From Burkholderiales bacterium (GTDB lineage: Bacteria; Pseudomonadota; Gammaproteobacteria; Burkholderiales; SG8-39), in NCBI GenBank assembly GCA_014860355.1, contig JACZJV010000127.1, forward strand, positions 1 through 60,768: a stretch of DNA of 60,768 bases, written 5' to 3'. Made by a program: the position numbers and the translations under genes. Below are positions 1-10,306 of the stretch, one piece after another. A model generated the notes under the pieces. The model was not told the DNA's origin, did not search any database, and was given only the letters and a program-made list of their open reading frames with translations. The stretch's first letter is position 1. Each line of letters opens with the position of its first letter.

Positions 1-1
1 A

Positions 2-472
2 GCCCTGGAACAAATGGGCGCGCGCATCGCCATGGGCGAGAACTGGATCGAGGCCAGTGCGCCGCCCGGCGGCAAGGCGAGGAAGAAACTGCGCGCCATC
101 GACGCCGACTTCAACCATATCCCGGATGCGGCCATGACCATCGCCGTGGCGGCGCTGTTCGCCGACGGGGTCAGCGTGCTGCGCAACATCGGCAGCTGGC
201 GCGTGAAGGAAACCGACCGCATCGCCGCGATGGCCAAAGAATTGCGCAAACTCGGCGCAGGCGTGGAGGAGGGCGCGGACTTCCTGCGCATCACGCCTCC
301 TGCCCGGGGTCTTGCAGCCGGCGCGTCGATCGACACCTATGATGACCATCGCATGGCCATGTGTTTCTCGCTGGCGGCTCTGGGCGGCGTCGCGGTGCGC
401 ATCAACGATCCGCAGTGCGTGAATAAGACCTACCCCGGATATTTCGACGCATACGCGCGGATTTCCGGATGA
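2..472 (+). CDS. aroA: EPSP synthase (3-phosphoshikimate 1-carboxyvinyltransferase), C-terminal part
   Basis: Last 156 residues of the enzyme that joins phosphoenolpyruvate to shikimate-3-phosphate in the chorismate pathway (cytosolic). The gene runs off the left edge, so its start is not seen; the frame is open from base 2. Family blocks are visible in the expected order: [10 protein letters not shown], then [11 protein letters not shown], then [14 protein letters not shown] near the end. The stop codon overlaps the ATG of cmk (ATGA), which suggests translational coupling. aroA-cmk-rpsA-ihfB is a common proteobacterial order. Nothing looks broken in the visible part. Confidence 0.95.
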   Translation, partial: ALEQMGARIAMGENWIEASAPPGGKARKKLRAIDADFNHIPDAAMTIAVAALFADGVSVLRNIGSWRVKETDRIAAMAKELRKLGAGVEEGADFLRITPPARGLAAGASIDTYDDHRMAMCFSLAALGGVAVRINDPQCVNKTYPGYFDAYARISG

Positions 473-1167
473 AACCGGCGATGGCAGAAGCGGAGACTGC
501 AGTGCCGGTAATCGCCATCGACGGCCCCTCGGCCTCGGGCAAGGGCACGATATCGGAACGGGTTGCCGAGGCGCTGGGATTTCATTACCTGGACAGCGGG
601 GCCTTGTATCGCCTGGTCGCGCTGGCGGCGATGCAGGCGGGACTAGGCTTGGATGATGAGGCGGCACTGGCCGGGTTGGCAAGCAGCCTGGATGTGCGCT
701 TCGGGCGCGGAAGTATTATCCTTAATAATAAAAATGTTACAGACGACATTAGAAGTGAAATATGCGGTACCGGCGCCTCCAAAGTGGCGGTCCTGCCCGG
801 CGTGCGCCAGGCGCTGCTTGCGCGCCAAAAGGGGTTTCGGCAGGCCCCGGGACTGGTAGCCGAGGGCCGCGACATGGGAACGGTGGTGTTTCCGGACGCC
901 AGGCTCAAGCTGTTCCTCACCGCGAGCGCGGAAGTGCGCGCCGAGCGTAGGTATAAGCAGTTGAAAGAAAAAGGAATCGATGCTAATATTCGAGCCCTTT
1001 TGCAGGAATTGCATGAACGCGACCAGCGCGACAGCGCCAGAAGCGTAGCGCCCCTGCAAAAGGCGGTCGATGCCCTGGAGCTGGATAGCAGCGGGATCGG
1101 CGTAGATGAAATAGTGCGCCAGGTACTTGATTGGTACCGGCAAAAGGCGGCGGGCTCGCAGGTCTAG
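469..1167 (+). CDS. cmk: Cytidylate kinase
   Basis: Phosphorylates CMP and dCMP with ATP in pyrimidine nucleotide recycling. A P-loop GPSASGKGT sits at residues 19-27, followed by [13 protein letters not shown] in the middle and an [13 protein letters not shown] block in the lid/CMP-binding part; 232 residues is normal for the family. The ATG overlaps the aroA stop; a second in-frame ATG at 481 is an alternative start. Bases around 715-765 are clearly more AT-rich than the rest of the gene (residues [11 protein letters not shown]), but the frame stays open and the fold motifs continue after it. It lies upstream of rpsA as in many proteobacteria. Confidence 0.95.
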   Translation: MKPAMAEAETAVPVIAIDGPSASGKGTISERVAEALGFHYLDSGALYRLVALAAMQAGLGLDDEAALAGLASSLDVRFGRGSIILNNKNVTDDIRSEICGTGASKVAVLPGVRQALLARQKGFRQAPGLVAEGRDMGTVVFPDARLKLFLTASAEVRAERRYKQLKEKGIDANIRALLQELHERDQRDSARSVAPLQKAVDALELDSSGIGVDEIVRQVLDWYRQKAAGSQV

Positions 1168-1169
1168 GA

Positions 1170-1196
1170 GGCCGTTTCGGAATGTTCGAAACGGCC
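1170..1196 (+). other. Hairpin between cmk and rpsA
   Basis: A perfect 10-bp inverted repeat (GGCCGTTTCG / CGAAACGGCC, 7-nt loop) lies directly after the cmk stop. It has no T-run, so it is not a textbook intrinsic terminator; it could be an mRNA-processing or attenuation hairpin in the rpsA leader. The 150-bp gap to rpsA probably also holds the rpsA promoter, but I see no clear -10/-35 pair. Confidence 0.5.
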
Positions 1197-1317
1197 CCGG
1201 CTTAGGGGGGTATGAGGGGAATTTCTCCTGCTCATGCCGCGATGGACCCTAAAGTGAGCCCGCCTTGTGTTCAACCAACCCCGTCCGCAAGGGCGGTGAA
1301 TCAGGTAAATAAATCCA

Positions 1318-3036
1318 ATGTCCAATCTCTCCCCCGCGGTTGCCTCCAACGAAAATAATTTCGCTGCCCTGTTTGAAGAAAGCCTGACGCGCCAGGAAAT
1401 GCGCATCGGCGAGGTGATAACCGCAGAAGTGGTTCGCGTAGATATGAATTTCGTCGTGGTGAACGCCGGACTCAAGTCCGAGAGCTTCATCCCGGTCGAG
1501 GAATTCCGCAATGACGCCGGCGAGGTCGAGGCCAAAGTCGGCGATTTCGTCAGCGTCGCCATCGAGGCTCTGGAAGACGGCTTCGGCGAAACCCGCCTTT
1601 CGCGCGACAAGGCCAAACGACTGTCCGCCTGGATGGACCTGGAAAAGGCCCTGGAAACGGGCGAACTGGTCTCCGGCGTGATCAGCGGCAAAGTCAAGGG
1701 CGGCCTCACCGTCATGGCCAACGGCATCCGCGCCTTCCTTCCCGGTTCGCTGGTGGACATCCGGCCGGTCAAGGACACGACGCCGTTCGAAGGCAAGACC
1801 ATGGAGTTCAAGGTCATCAAGCTCGACCGCAAGCGCAACAACGTGGTGGTGTCGCGCCGCGCAGTGCTCGAGGCGAGCCAGGGCGAAGAGCGCCAGAAGC
1901 TGCTGCAGACCCTGTCCGAGGGTTCGGTGGTGAAGGGCATCGTCAAGAACATCACCGACTACGGCGCGTTCGTAGACCTGGGCGGCATCGACGGCCTGCT
2001 GCATATCACCGATCTCGCCTGGCGCCGCGTCAAGCATCCGTCCGAGGTGCTCAACGTCGGTGACGAGGTAACCGCCAAGATACTCAAGTTCGATCAGGAG
2101 AAGAATCGCGTGTCCCTCGGCATGAAGCAGCTGGGCGAAGACCCGTGGGTGGGCCTGTCGCGCCGCTATCCGACCAGCACGCGCCTGTTCGGCAAGGTTA
2201 CCAATCTCACCGACTACGGCGCGTTCGTCGAGGTCGAGCAGGGCATCGAGGGCCTGGTGCACGTGTCCGAGATGGACTGGACCAACAAGAACGTACACCC
2301 CTCCAAGGTGGTGCAGCTCGGCGACGAGGTCGAGGTGATGATCCTCGAAATCGACGAGGAGCGCCGGCGCATCTCGCTGGGGATGAAGCAGTGCCTGCCC
2401 AATCCCTGGGGCGAATTCGCGATCAACTTCAAGAAGGGCGACCGGGTCAAGGGGCAGATCAAGTCGATCACCGACTTCGGCGTGTTCATCGGCCTGCCCG
2501 GCGGCATCGACGGACTGGTGCACCTCTCGGACCTGTCCTGGAGCGCCACCGGCGAAGAGGCGGTGCGCAACTACAAGAAGGGCGACGAGGTCGAGGCGGT
2601 GGTGCTGGCGATCGACACCGAGCGCGAGCGCATCTCGCTCGGCATCAAACAGATGGACGGCGATCCGTTTACCAATTACATCGCCACCCACGACAAGAAC
2701 AGCGTGGTCCAGGGCACGGTGAAATCGGTCGACGCCAAGGGTGCGGTGATCGCGCTGGAGGGCGACGTCGAGGGTTACCTGCGCGTTTCCGAAGTTGCGC
2801 GCGAACGCATAGAGGATCTTACGCACCACCTGAAGGAAGGCGAAAAGGTGACGGCGATGATCATCAACATCGACCGCAAGAACCGCTCGATCAACCTGTC
2901 CATCAAAGCCAAGGACATGGCCGAGGAGCAAGGCGCGATGCAGAAGTTGCAGAGCGAAAGCGCGGCCAGTTCCGGCAGCACCAGTCTGGGCGCGCTGCTG
3001 AAAGCGAAACTGGAAAACAAGAACTCTCAGGAATAA
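1318..3036 (+). CDS. rpsA: 30S ribosomal protein S1
   Basis: Binds mRNA leaders and brings them to the 30S subunit. The 572 residues contain six S1 RNA-binding repeats; the repeats in the second half show the typical G-x-V-x-x-x-T-D-Y/F-G-A/V-F-V pattern (for example [18 protein letters not shown] and [19 protein letters not shown]), each ending near an R-I/V-SLGMKQ-like block. Length is close to the 557-residue E. coli protein. ihfB follows after 15 bp, as in E. coli. The very long reverse-strand open frame over this region is a coding shadow. Confidence 0.98.
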   Translation: MSNLSPAVASNENNFAALFEESLTRQEMRIGEVITAEVVRVDMNFVVVNAGLKSESFIPVEEFRNDAGEVEAKVGDFVSVAIEALEDGFGETRLSRDKAKRLSAWMDLEKALETGELVSGVISGKVKGGLTVMANGIRAFLPGSLVDIRPVKDTTPFEGKTMEFKVIKLDRKRNNVVVSRRAVLEASQGEERQKLLQTLSEGSVVKGIVKNITDYGAFVDLGGIDGLLHITDLAWRRVKHPSEVLNVGDEVTAKILKFDQEKNRVSLGMKQLGEDPWVGLSRRYPTSTRLFGKVTNLTDYGAFVEVEQGIEGLVHVSEMDWTNKNVHPSKVVQLGDEVEVMILEIDEERRRISLGMKQCLPNPWGEFAINFKKGDRVKGQIKSITDFGVFIGLPGGIDGLVHLSDLSWSATGEEAVRNYKKGDEVEAVVLAIDTERERISLGIKQMDGDPFTNYIATHDKNSVVQGTVKSVDAKGAVIALEGDVEGYLRVSEVARERIEDLTHHLKEGEKVTAMIINIDRKNRSINLSIKAKDMAEEQGAMQKLQSESAASSGSTSLGALLKAKLENKNSQE

Positions 3037-3051
3037 CAAGGGGCAGGACAG

Positions 3052-3333
<282 letters not shown>

Positions 3334-3358
3334 CGCGCCTCCCGCAGAGCGGGAACGG

Positions 3359-3390
3359 GCGGCATCGGATCGATGCCGCTTCTTTTTTTC
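3359..3390 (+). terminator. Intrinsic terminator after ihfB
   Basis: A 9-bp perfect stem (GCGGCATCG / CGATGCCGC, loop GAT) is followed by TTCTTTTTTT. It ends the cmk-rpsA-ihfB unit just before lapA. Confidence 0.85.
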
Positions 3391-3405
3391 TGAACCGAGC
3401 TGACC

Positions 3406-3714
3406 ATGCGCATCCTCACCTGGACCCTGCGCATCATCCTGTTCCTGGCGCTGTTTCTGCTCGCGCTGAAGAACACCGATAGCGTCGGCCTGCACCTTTA
3501 TTTCGATCATGTATGGCAGGCCCCGCTGATACTGGTTCTGCTGGTGTTTTTTGCCGCGGGCGCCGTGGTGGGGGTGCTCGCCACGCTGGCCACGGTGTTC
3601 AGGCAACGGCGCGAGATAGCGCGGCTGCAGCGCGAACTGGGCAACCGTGCGGGCGAAGCCGGTGCGCGCGCCCCGGCCGCAGACGGCGGCGTCGATTCGC
3701 AGTCCGATATCTAG
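3406..3714 (+). CDS. lapA: Lipopolysaccharide assembly protein A (DUF1049)
   Basis: Small inner-membrane protein that in enterobacteria works with LapB (YciM) in balancing LPS synthesis with transport. The 102 residues contain two membrane helices (about residues 4-21 and 41-63) with a short periplasmic loop containing the family-typical N-T-D-x-V segment (KNTDSVGLHLYFD), then a charged cytoplasmic tail. It lies immediately upstream of lapB with a 9-bp gap, the standard pairing. Identification rests on topology and context as much as on sequence. Confidence 0.85.
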   Translation: MRILTWTLRIILFLALFLLALKNTDSVGLHLYFDHVWQAPLILVLLVFFAAGAVVGVLATLATVFRQRREIARLQRELGNRAGEAGARAPAADGGVDSQSDI

Positions 3715-3723
3715 CGCAGCGGC

Positions 3724-4899
3724 ATGGAATTCGAATTCTGGTGGCTGCTCGCGTTTCCGCTGTTCTTCGGGCTGGGCTGGCTGGCGGCGCGCATCGATAT
3801 CAAGCATCTCGTGTCCGAATCCCGGTCGCTGCCGCGCTCCTATTTCAAAGGGCTCAATTTCCTGCTCAACGAGCAGCCGGACAAGGCGATCGAAGCGTTC
3901 ATCGAGGTGGTCAAGGTCGACCCGGAGACCATCGAACTGCACTTCGCGCTCGGCAGCCTGTTTCGCCGCCGCGGCGAGACCGAGCGCGCGATCCGCATGC
4001 ACCAGAACCTGCTCGAGCGCGGCGACCTGGGCCAGGAGCAGAGGCTCGCCGCGCTGTTCGAACTGGGCCAGGATTATCTCAAGGCGGGATTGCTGGATCG
4101 CGCCGAAGAGGTGTTTGCGAAGCTGCGCGACACCACACACCGGGGCGCTGCGCTCAAAGCCCTGCTCGACGTCTACCAGCAGGAAAAGGATTGGGAAAAG
4201 ACCATAAACGTGGCAAGAGAGCTGGGTGCCGACCTGGGCCAGTCCTGGAACAAGGAGATCGCCAACTATTACTGCGAACTCGCCGTGATCGAGATGACGC
4301 ACTCGCGCGGCGAAGCGGCGTTGGCGCACCTGGGCGAGGCGCTCAAAGCCAATCGCAAGTGCGCGCGCGCCAATGTGCTCTTCGGCGATATCCATTCGGC
4401 CGCGGGCAATCACGAGGCGGCGATCGAGGCATGGAAGCGGATCGAACAGCAGAATCCGGCTTACCTCGCCCTGGTGGCGCAACGGCTGCTGGAGAGCTAC
4501 CGCGCGCTGGGCAGGCGCGACGAGGGGCTGACCTTGCTGCGCGGCTTCCTCGCCGGTTCGCCTTCGCTGGATCTGCTCGACGTGGTGTTCCAGTCGACGC
4601 TGGAGGCACAGGGCGCGGAGGCGGCGCACAAGCTCGTGCGCGACGAGTTGCGCCGCAACCAGACCCTGCTCGGTCTGGACCGGCTGCTCGACGCCGAGCT
4701 GCTGGTGGTCCGGCCCGAGCGCCGCAGCGATGTGCAGCTGGTCAAGAACCTGGTGCACAGCCACACGCAGCGGGTTTCGCGTTACCGCTGTGAGAACTGC
4801 GGATTCAAGGCGCGCCAGTTCTACTGGCACTGTCCGGCCTGCGGCGGGTGGGAAACCTATCCGCCGCGGCGCGGCGAAGAATTTGATCTGGTCCCTTAG
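3724..4899 (+). CDS. lapB: Lipopolysaccharide assembly protein B (TPR and rubredoxin-type metal domain)
   Basis: In E. coli LapB/YciM controls turnover of LpxC and so the rate of LPS synthesis. The 391-residue protein has an N-terminal membrane anchor (about residues 2-20), a long stretch of TPR helices (from about residue 40, for example FNFLLNEQPDKAIEAFIEVV), and at the C-terminus a four-cysteine metal site C-x2-C ... C-x2-C (YRCENCGFKA and HCPACGGW). Length and domain order match the family. It is coupled to lapA and sits upstream of ugd and the heptose genes, all concerned with the outer surface. Confidence 0.93.
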   Translation: MEFEFWWLLAFPLFFGLGWLAARIDIKHLVSESRSLPRSYFKGLNFLLNEQPDKAIEAFIEVVKVDPETIELHFALGSLFRRRGETERAIRMHQNLLERGDLGQEQRLAALFELGQDYLKAGLLDRAEEVFAKLRDTTHRGAALKALLDVYQQEKDWEKTINVARELGADLGQSWNKEIANYYCELAVIEMTHSRGEAALAHLGEALKANRKCARANVLFGDIHSAAGNHEAAIEAWKRIEQQNPAYLALVAQRLLESYRALGRRDEGLTLLRGFLAGSPSLDLLDVVFQSTLEAQGAEAAHKLVRDELRRNQTLLGLDRLLDAELLVVRPERRSDVQLVKNLVHSHTQRVSRYRCENCGFKARQFYWHCPACGGWETYPPRRGEEFDLVP

Positions 4900-4981
4900 G
4901 GACAACGGGAAATATCCGGTGCGCGACGCGAAAGGTACTTCGAGCGTGCGCCCTCTGCAGGTTCGGTGGGTAACCTTAGCC

Positions 4982-4995
4982 AGGAGGCTAGTTTG
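4982..4995 (+). promoter_or_regulatory. Ribosome binding site with TTG start for ugd
   Basis: AGGAGG at 4982-4987 (the first A at 4982 or 4985 depending on alignment) is followed by a short spacer and TTG at 4993-4995. The strong site justifies the rare TTG start codon. Confidence 0.6.
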
Positions 4996-6315
4996 AAAAT
5001 CACAGTGGTCGGTACGGGATACGTGGGACTGGTCAGCGGTGCCTGCCTCGCAGACGTCGGCAACGACGTGCTCTGCCTGGACCTGGACGCGAGCAAAATC
5101 AAGATACTCGACGAGGGCGGCATCCCGATCTACGAGCCGGGGCTGCAGGACATGGTGAATCGCAACCACATGGCAGGGCGCCTGGATTTCACTACCGACG
5201 TCGAGCGGGCGGTCGCATTCGGTACGGTGCAGTTCATCGCGGTCGGGACACCGCCCTCCGAGGACGGTTCGGCCGATCTGCAATACGTGCTCGCGGCGGC
5301 GCGCGCAATCGGCCGGCACATGCGCGATTACCGCGTGGTGGTGGACAAGTCCACCGTGCCCGTGGGAACGGCCGACAAGGTGCGCGCGGTCATAGCCGAA
5401 GAGCTCAAGGAGCGCGGCGCCGACATCGCCTACAGCGTGGTGTCCAACCCGGAATTTCTCAAGGAAGGCGCTGCGCTCGAGGATTTCATGCGCCCGGACC
5501 GCATCGTGGTGGGCAGCGACGACGAACGCGCTTTGCTGATCATGCGCAATCTCTACGCGCCGTTCCAGCGCAGCCACGAACGCGTGATCTCCATGGACGT
5601 GCGCTCGGCCGAACTCACCAAGTACGCCGCCAATGCGATGCTCGCCACGCGCATTTCCTTTATGAACGAACTCGCCAATCTGGCCGAGCGCCTGGGCGCG
5701 GACATCGAATGCGTGCGTCGCGGCATCGGCGCCGACCCGCGCATCGGCTACCATTTTCTGTATCCGGGCGCGGGCTACGGCGGCTCCTGCTTTCCCAAGG
5801 ACGTGCAGGCGCTGATGCGCACCGCGGGCGAGGCGGGCATGGATCTGCTCATCCTCGACGCGGTGGAGCGGGCCAACGCGGCGCAGAAGCAGGTGCTCGG
5901 CAACAAGATCCTGAAGCGCTTCGGCCCCGAGCTGAAAGGAATGAATTTCGCCCTCTGGGGGCTGGCATTCAAGCCCAATACCGACGATCTGCGCGAGGCG
6001 CCGAGCCGGGTGCTGCTGGCCGAGCTGCTCGCGCGCGGCGCGAGCGTCACCGCCTACGACCCGGTCGCCATGCCCGAGGCGCGGCAAATCTATCAGGGCG
6101 AGGCCCGGGTACGGTTTGCCGACTCGCCGATGGCAGCGCTCGAAGGCGCCGACGCGCTGGCAATCGTGACCGAGTGGAAGGAATTCCGCAGCCCGGATTT
6201 TCAGCGCATGAAACAGCTGCTGCGCACGCCGGCCGTTTTCGACGGCCGCAATCTGTATGATCCGGCCGAGGTCAGGAATAGCGGCCTGGAGTACTATCCG
6301 ATCGGAAGGTTGTAG
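4993..6315 (+). CDS. ugd: UDP-glucose 6-dehydrogenase
   Basis: Oxidises UDP-glucose to UDP-glucuronate with two NAD+, a precursor for polysaccharides and lipid A modification. The N-terminal Rossmann motif is [10 protein letters not shown]; the catalytic-cysteine block [14 protein letters not shown] is present around residues 255-268; C-terminal UDP-binding domain follows ([15 protein letters not shown]). I chose the TTG at 4993 because AGGAGG lies 5 bp upstream and the protein then begins [12 protein letters not shown] as in homologues; a longer GTG start at 4966 is less likely. About 440 residues, normal for the family. Confidence 0.93.
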   Translation: MKITVVGTGYVGLVSGACLADVGNDVLCLDLDASKIKILDEGGIPIYEPGLQDMVNRNHMAGRLDFTTDVERAVAFGTVQFIAVGTPPSEDGSADLQYVLAAARAIGRHMRDYRVVVDKSTVPVGTADKVRAVIAEELKERGADIAYSVVSNPEFLKEGAALEDFMRPDRIVVGSDDERALLIMRNLYAPFQRSHERVISMDVRSAELTKYAANAMLATRISFMNELANLAERLGADIECVRRGIGADPRIGYHFLYPGAGYGGSCFPKDVQALMRTAGEAGMDLLILDAVERANAAQKQVLGNKILKRFGPELKGMNFALWGLAFKPNTDDLREAPSRVLLAELLARGASVTAYDPVAMPEARQIYQGEARVRFADSPMAALEGADALAIVTEWKEFRSPDFQRMKQLLRTPAVFDGRNLYDPAEVRNSGLEYYPIGRL

Positions 6316-6384
6316 GGCGGTGTTATGTGCCGCGTCGTGAAGAGCGCAGCATGGTACTTGCAGCCATTGTGCGCTGCGCGCGTC

Positions 6385-6548
6385 AACCGCGTTTTCTGTG
6401 CGGATGAAAAGCGCATCCGCACGGAGAACGCGGTTATGGTTAACACCAAACGCAGCGCGGGGGGTGATACAAGATCGTCGATTGCGCGCGGATGTGCTTT
6501 TCATCCGCACGCAATCGGCGATCCGCGCGGACGGGGCGCCGTCCGCGC
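6385..6548. repeat. Cluster of three REP-like hairpins, two of them inverted copies
   Basis: The 325-bp gap between ugd and rfaE1 holds no gene. It holds three strong palindromes: 6385-6435 (about 22-bp arms around TGCGGATGAAAAGCGCATCC), 6479-6517 (16-bp arms ending GCGGATG/CATCCGC) and 6525-6548 (10-bp arms GCGCGGACGG / CCGTCCGCGC). The tip of the second (GCGGATGTGCTTTTCATCC) is nearly the reverse complement of the tip of the first, so the two are inverted copies of one unit. This layout is that of a REP/BIME-type intergenic element; it could also form transcript-stabilising or terminating hairpins after ugd. Confidence 0.7.
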
Positions 6549-6640
6549 AAGTCAAACGCTACAGTCAGGCAGTAACGGAATCGCGATCTGAATCAGCGCG
6601 CGTATAGATCGACGAAACACGAGGGCGAACGGGTTTGGGA

Positions 6641-7588
6641 ATGAAATTGGAAGTTCTGCCGGATTTTTCCAGGGCGCGGCTGCTGGTGGTCGGCGACGTG
6701 ATGCTCGATCGCTACTGGTTCGGCGAGGTGAGCCGCATTTCGCCCGAGGCGCCGGTGCCTGTGGTCAAGATCGAGCGCACCGAGGAGCGTCCCGGCGGCG
6801 CCTCCAATGTCGCGCGCAACGCGACCGCGCTGGGAGCGCGGGCAACCCTGCTGTCCGTCGTCGGTGACGACGAGGCCGGCGCGCGTCTGCGCGGGCTGAT
6901 AGAAGCCGAACATGTCGTCGCCTGCCTGCACAAGGACCCGAGCATACCGACCACGGTGAAGCTGCGCGTGATCGGCCGGCAGCAGCAGCTCCTGCGCATA
7001 GACTTCGAGACCTTGCCCAGCCACGAGGTGCTGGCGGACAAGCTGGCCGATTTCGAGCTGCTGCTTGCCGATTGCGACGTGCTGGTCATGTCGGATTACG
7101 GCAAGGGCGGGCTCGCCCACATCGAAAAAATGATCGAGCTCGCGCGCGCCGCCGGCAAGACCATCCTGGTCGATCCCAAGGGCGACGACTATTCACGCTA
7201 CCGTGGGGCGACCGTCGTGACGCCCAACCGCGCCGAGCTGCGCGAGGTGGTGGGGCGCTGGAAGGACGAGGACGACATGAGCGCGCGGGCGCAGACGCTG
7301 CGGCGCGAACTCGGCGCCAAAGCGCTGTTGGTGACGCGCAGCGAGGAAGGCATGAGTTTGTACCAGGCGAGCGGCGTGCTGCATGAGGCCGCCCGGGCGC
7401 AGGAGCTTGCCGACGTGACCGGCGCGGGCGATACGGTCATCGCAGCCTTCGCGGCGATGCTGGCGACGGGTGCGGCACTGCCCGAAGCCATGCATGTGGC
7501 GAATCGCGCTGCAGGAATCGTTGTGGGCAAACTCGGCACCGCCGTGGCGCATCGCGACGAATTGCAGCTTGCATTGGCGCAGGACTGA
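6641..7588 (+). CDS. rfaE1: D-glycero-beta-D-manno-heptose-7-phosphate kinase (stand-alone)
   Basis: Phosphorylates heptose-7-phosphate at O1 in ADP-heptose synthesis for the LPS inner core. PfkB-family sugar kinase: first signature [12 protein letters not shown], second signature [14 protein letters not shown] near the C-terminus with the catalytic aspartate. The 315 residues cover only the kinase domain; the nucleotidyltransferase domain fused to it in E. coli HldE is absent, as usual in betaproteobacteria, so the adenylyltransferase should be elsewhere. ATG 6641 is preferred over an in-frame TTG at 6635. rfaD follows after 13 bp. Confidence 0.93.
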   Translation: MKLEVLPDFSRARLLVVGDVMLDRYWFGEVSRISPEAPVPVVKIERTEERPGGASNVARNATALGARATLLSVVGDDEAGARLRGLIEAEHVVACLHKDPSIPTTVKLRVIGRQQQLLRIDFETLPSHEVLADKLADFELLLADCDVLVMSDYGKGGLAHIEKMIELARAAGKTILVDPKGDDYSRYRGATVVTPNRAELREVVGRWKDEDDMSARAQTLRRELGAKALLVTRSEEGMSLYQASGVLHEAARAQELADVTGAGDTVIAAFAAMLATGAALPEAMHVANRAAGIVVGKLGTAVAHRDELQLALAQD

Positions 7589-7601
7589 TAAAGGAATGGG
7601 C

Positions 7602-8594
7602 ATGTACTACGTAGTCACCGGCGCGGCCGGGTTTATCGGATCAAATCTGGTCAGGGCGCTGAACGAGCGCGGCGAGGGCGACATCATCGCGGTGGACAAC
7701 CTTACTCGCGCCGACAAATTCAAGAACCTGGCCGGCTGCGAAATCGCCGACTTCATCGACAAACGCGACTTCGTGGCGCAGCTCACCGCGGGGGAGTTCG
7801 AGGGCGCGATCGAAGCCGTGCTGCACGAGGGCGCCTGCTCGGACACCATGGAGACCGACGGGCGCTACATGATGGAGAACAACTACCGCTATTCGGTGGC
7901 GCTGCTCGATTACTGCCAGGAAGAGGAGGTGCCGCTCCTGTACGCATCGTCCGCCTCGGTATACGGTTCCGGCGCGGTGTTCCGCGAGTCGCGCGAATGC
8001 GAGGCGCCGCTCAATATCTACGGCTATTCCAAGTTCCTTTTCGACCAGGTCGTGCGCCGGCGATTGCCCGACGCGGACAGCCAGATTGCAGGCTTTCGCT
8101 ATTTCAACGTCTACGGCCCGAACGAGGCGCACAAGGGCCGCATGGCCTCGGTCGCGTTTCATTTTTTCAACCAGTTCCAGAGCGAACAGCGGGTCAAGCT
8201 GTTCCAGGGCTGGGACGGCTACGCCGAGGGCGAACAGATGCGCGATTTCGTTTCCGTGGAAGACGTAATCGAGGTGAACATGCATTTTCTCGAGCGGCCG
8301 TCGCTCTCGGGCATATACAACCTGGGCACCGGGCGTGCGCAGAGCTTCAACGACGTCGCCGTGGCCACGATCAACGCCTGCCTGGCCGCCGCGGGCCAGG
8401 CCGCGCTCACGCTGGAGGAAATGCGTGCGCGCAACATGATCGAATACATCGCCTTCCCCGACGCGCTGAAAGGCAAATACCAGAGCTATACCGAAGCCGA
8501 CAGCAGCGCGCTGCGCGCTGCGGGCTACACCGAACCCTTCCTGACGGTGGAAGAGGGCGTGGCGCGCTATTGCGAATGGCTGCTGCAAAAATGA
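7602..8594 (+). CDS. rfaD: ADP-L-glycero-D-manno-heptose-6-epimerase
   Basis: Last step of ADP-heptose synthesis. Extended SDR fold: N-terminal GAAGFIGSN nucleotide motif, ASSASVYG serine block, catalytic YGYSK (YxxxK), and the [13 protein letters not shown] loop typical of HldD. 330 residues. The ATG at 7602 is chosen because AAGGA at 7591-7595 is 6-7 bp away; another in-frame ATG at 7596 would leave almost no spacer. The stop overlaps the ATG of cysM (ATGA). Works directly downstream of RfaE1 and its partner adenylyltransferase. Confidence 0.94.
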   Translation: MYYVVTGAAGFIGSNLVRALNERGEGDIIAVDNLTRADKFKNLAGCEIADFIDKRDFVAQLTAGEFEGAIEAVLHEGACSDTMETDGRYMMENNYRYSVALLDYCQEEEVPLLYASSASVYGSGAVFRESRECEAPLNIYGYSKFLFDQVVRRRLPDADSQIAGFRYFNVYGPNEAHKGRMASVAFHFFNQFQSEQRVKLFQGWDGYAEGEQMRDFVSVEDVIEVNMHFLERPSLSGIYNLGTGRAQSFNDVAVATINACLAAAGQAALTLEEMRARNMIEYIAFPDALKGKYQSYTEADSSALRAAGYTEPFLTVEEGVARYCEWLLQK

Positions 8595-9508
8595 GCAGCC
8601 AACAAGCTCCGTATCCAGGCATCGAAGAGAGCGTAGGCAATACGCCCCTGGTGCGCTTGAAGCGCATTCCCGGCCCGGCCGGCGAGCACAGCGGCAACCT
8701 GATCCTGGCGAAACTCGAGGGCAACAACCCCGCAGGTTCGGTCAAGGACCGGCCGGCGCTGTCCATGGTGGTGCGCGCCGAGCAGCGCGGCTCGATCAAG
8801 CCGGGCGACACGCTGATCGAGGCAACCAGCGGCAACACCGGCATCGCGCTCGCCATGGCGGCGGCGATGCGCGGCTACCGCATGGTGCTGGTCATGCCCG
8901 AGCACCTGTCGGTGGAACGGCGCCAGACGATGCGCGCCTTCGGCGCCGAGCTCATACTTACGCCGAAGGCGGGCGGCATGGAAGGGGCGCGCGACCTGGC
9001 CGAGAAGATGCGCGACCGGGGCGAAGGCGTGATCCTGGATCAGTTCGCCAATCCGGACAATCCGCTCGCCCACTACGAAGGCACCGGGCCGGAAATCTGG
9101 CGCGATACCGCCGGCACGATCACCCACTTCGTCTCCAGCATGGGTACCACCGGCACCATCATGGGGGTGTCGCGCTTTCTCAAGGAACAGAACCCGAAAA
9201 TCCAGATCGTCGGCTGCCAGCCGACCGAAGGCTCGCAGATTCCCGGCATACGCAAATGGCCCGAGGCCTACCTGCCGCGCATCTACGACGCGGCACGCGT
9301 GGACCGGGTCGAGTCGGTGAGCCAGGCCGATGCGGAGGACATGACCCGGCGCATGGCGCGGGAAGAAGGCATTTTCGCCGGCATTTCCTCAGGCGGAGCC
9401 ATGTGCGTGGCGCTGCGCATTGCTGCAGAAGTGAAGAACGCGGTCATCGTTTCCATAGTCTGCGACCGTGGCGACCGCTATCTGTCCACCGGCGTGTTTC
9501 CCGACTGA
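8591..9508 (+). CDS. cysM: Cysteine synthase B (O-acetylserine sulfhydrylase)
   Basis: PLP enzyme that makes cysteine from O-acetylserine and sulfide or thiosulfate. The PLP-lysine block is [12 protein letters not shown], the substrate loop is [16 protein letters not shown], and a glycine-rich phosphate loop [11 protein letters not shown] is present; [13 protein letters not shown] occurs near the C-terminus. 305 residues, shorter than CysK, and the RPA after SVKDR supports CysM. Start overlaps the stop of rfaD, so it belongs to the same transcript although it has no functional link to LPS. Confidence 0.93.
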   Translation: MSSQQAPYPGIEESVGNTPLVRLKRIPGPAGEHSGNLILAKLEGNNPAGSVKDRPALSMVVRAEQRGSIKPGDTLIEATSGNTGIALAMAAAMRGYRMVLVMPEHLSVERRQTMRAFGAELILTPKAGGMEGARDLAEKMRDRGEGVILDQFANPDNPLAHYEGTGPEIWRDTAGTITHFVSSMGTTGTIMGVSRFLKEQNPKIQIVGCQPTEGSQIPGIRKWPEAYLPRIYDAARVDRVESVSQADAEDMTRRMAREEGIFAGISSGGAMCVALRIAAEVKNAVIVSIVCDRGDRYLSTGVFPD

Positions 9509-9514
9509 GGCGTG

Positions 9515-10303
9515 ATGGCACCGGTCCTCGCCTTCGACATCGAAACCGCGCCGGACTGCGACGGTCTGAGGCGGCTGTACGACCTCGATCCGGCGCTCTC
9601 CGACAAGGACGTGGCGGAGATTGCGTTTCAGCGCCGGCGCACCGCCGCGAACCACGATTTTCTGCAATTGCACCAGCACCGCGTCATAGCCATAGCCTGC
9701 GTGCTGAGAGAAGGCGATGGCCTGCGCGTCTGGTCGCTCGGCACCCCGGAAGACAGCGAAGGCGAGCTGATCCGGCGTTTTTTCGACGGTGTCGAGAAAT
9801 ACACCCCCCAACTCGTGTCCTGGAACGGCGGAGGCTTCGATTTGCCGGTGCTGCACTACCGCAGCCTGGTGCACGGGATCTGCGCGCGGCGCTACTGGGA
9901 CCAGGGTGAAGCGCATCTGTACAACGACAGTCGCGACTTCAAGTGGAACAACTACATCAGCCGCTATCACGCGCGCCATCTCGACCTGATGGATTTGCTG
10001 GCGCTGTACCAGCCGCGCAACAACGTGCCGCTGGACGAGATGGCCAGGCTGATCGGCTTTCCGGGCAAGCTCGGTATGGACGGCTCGCAGGTATGGGAGG
10101 CCTACCTCGGCGGAAAGCTGCACGAAATCCGCAGCTATTGCGAGACCGACGCAGCCAACACCTACTTGCTGTACCTGCGCTTTCAACTGCTGCGCGGGGT
10201 GTTCGACGCGGCGCAGTACGAACGCGAGATCGCATTGGTGCGCGCCACGCTGGCGAAGTCGGCCGAGACGCATTGGCGCGAATTCATCGAAGCCTGGAAA
10301 TAA
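9515..10303 (+). CDS. Predicted 3'-5' exonuclease, PolB-like DEDD family
   Basis: About 262 residues resembling the exonuclease domain of family B DNA polymerases without the polymerase. ExoI motif is FDIETAPD at residues 6-13, ExoII-like motif SWNGGGFDLPVLHYR in the middle, ExoIII-like YCETDAANTYLLYLR toward the C-terminus; these supply the acidic metal ligands. GTG at 9512 is an alternative start directly before the ATG. Sits 6 bp after cysM and 3 bp before rlmD, so it is part of the same operon. The cellular substrate is unknown to me. Confidence 0.85.
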   Translation: MAPVLAFDIETAPDCDGLRRLYDLDPALSDKDVAEIAFQRRRTAANHDFLQLHQHRVIAIACVLREGDGLRVWSLGTPEDSEGELIRRFFDGVEKYTPQLVSWNGGGFDLPVLHYRSLVHGICARRYWDQGEAHLYNDSRDFKWNNYISRYHARHLDLMDLLALYQPRNNVPLDEMARLIGFPGKLGMDGSQVWEAYLGGKLHEIRSYCETDAANTYLLYLRFQLLRGVFDAAQYEREIALVRATLAKSAETHWREFIEAWK

Positions 10304-10306
10304 TCC

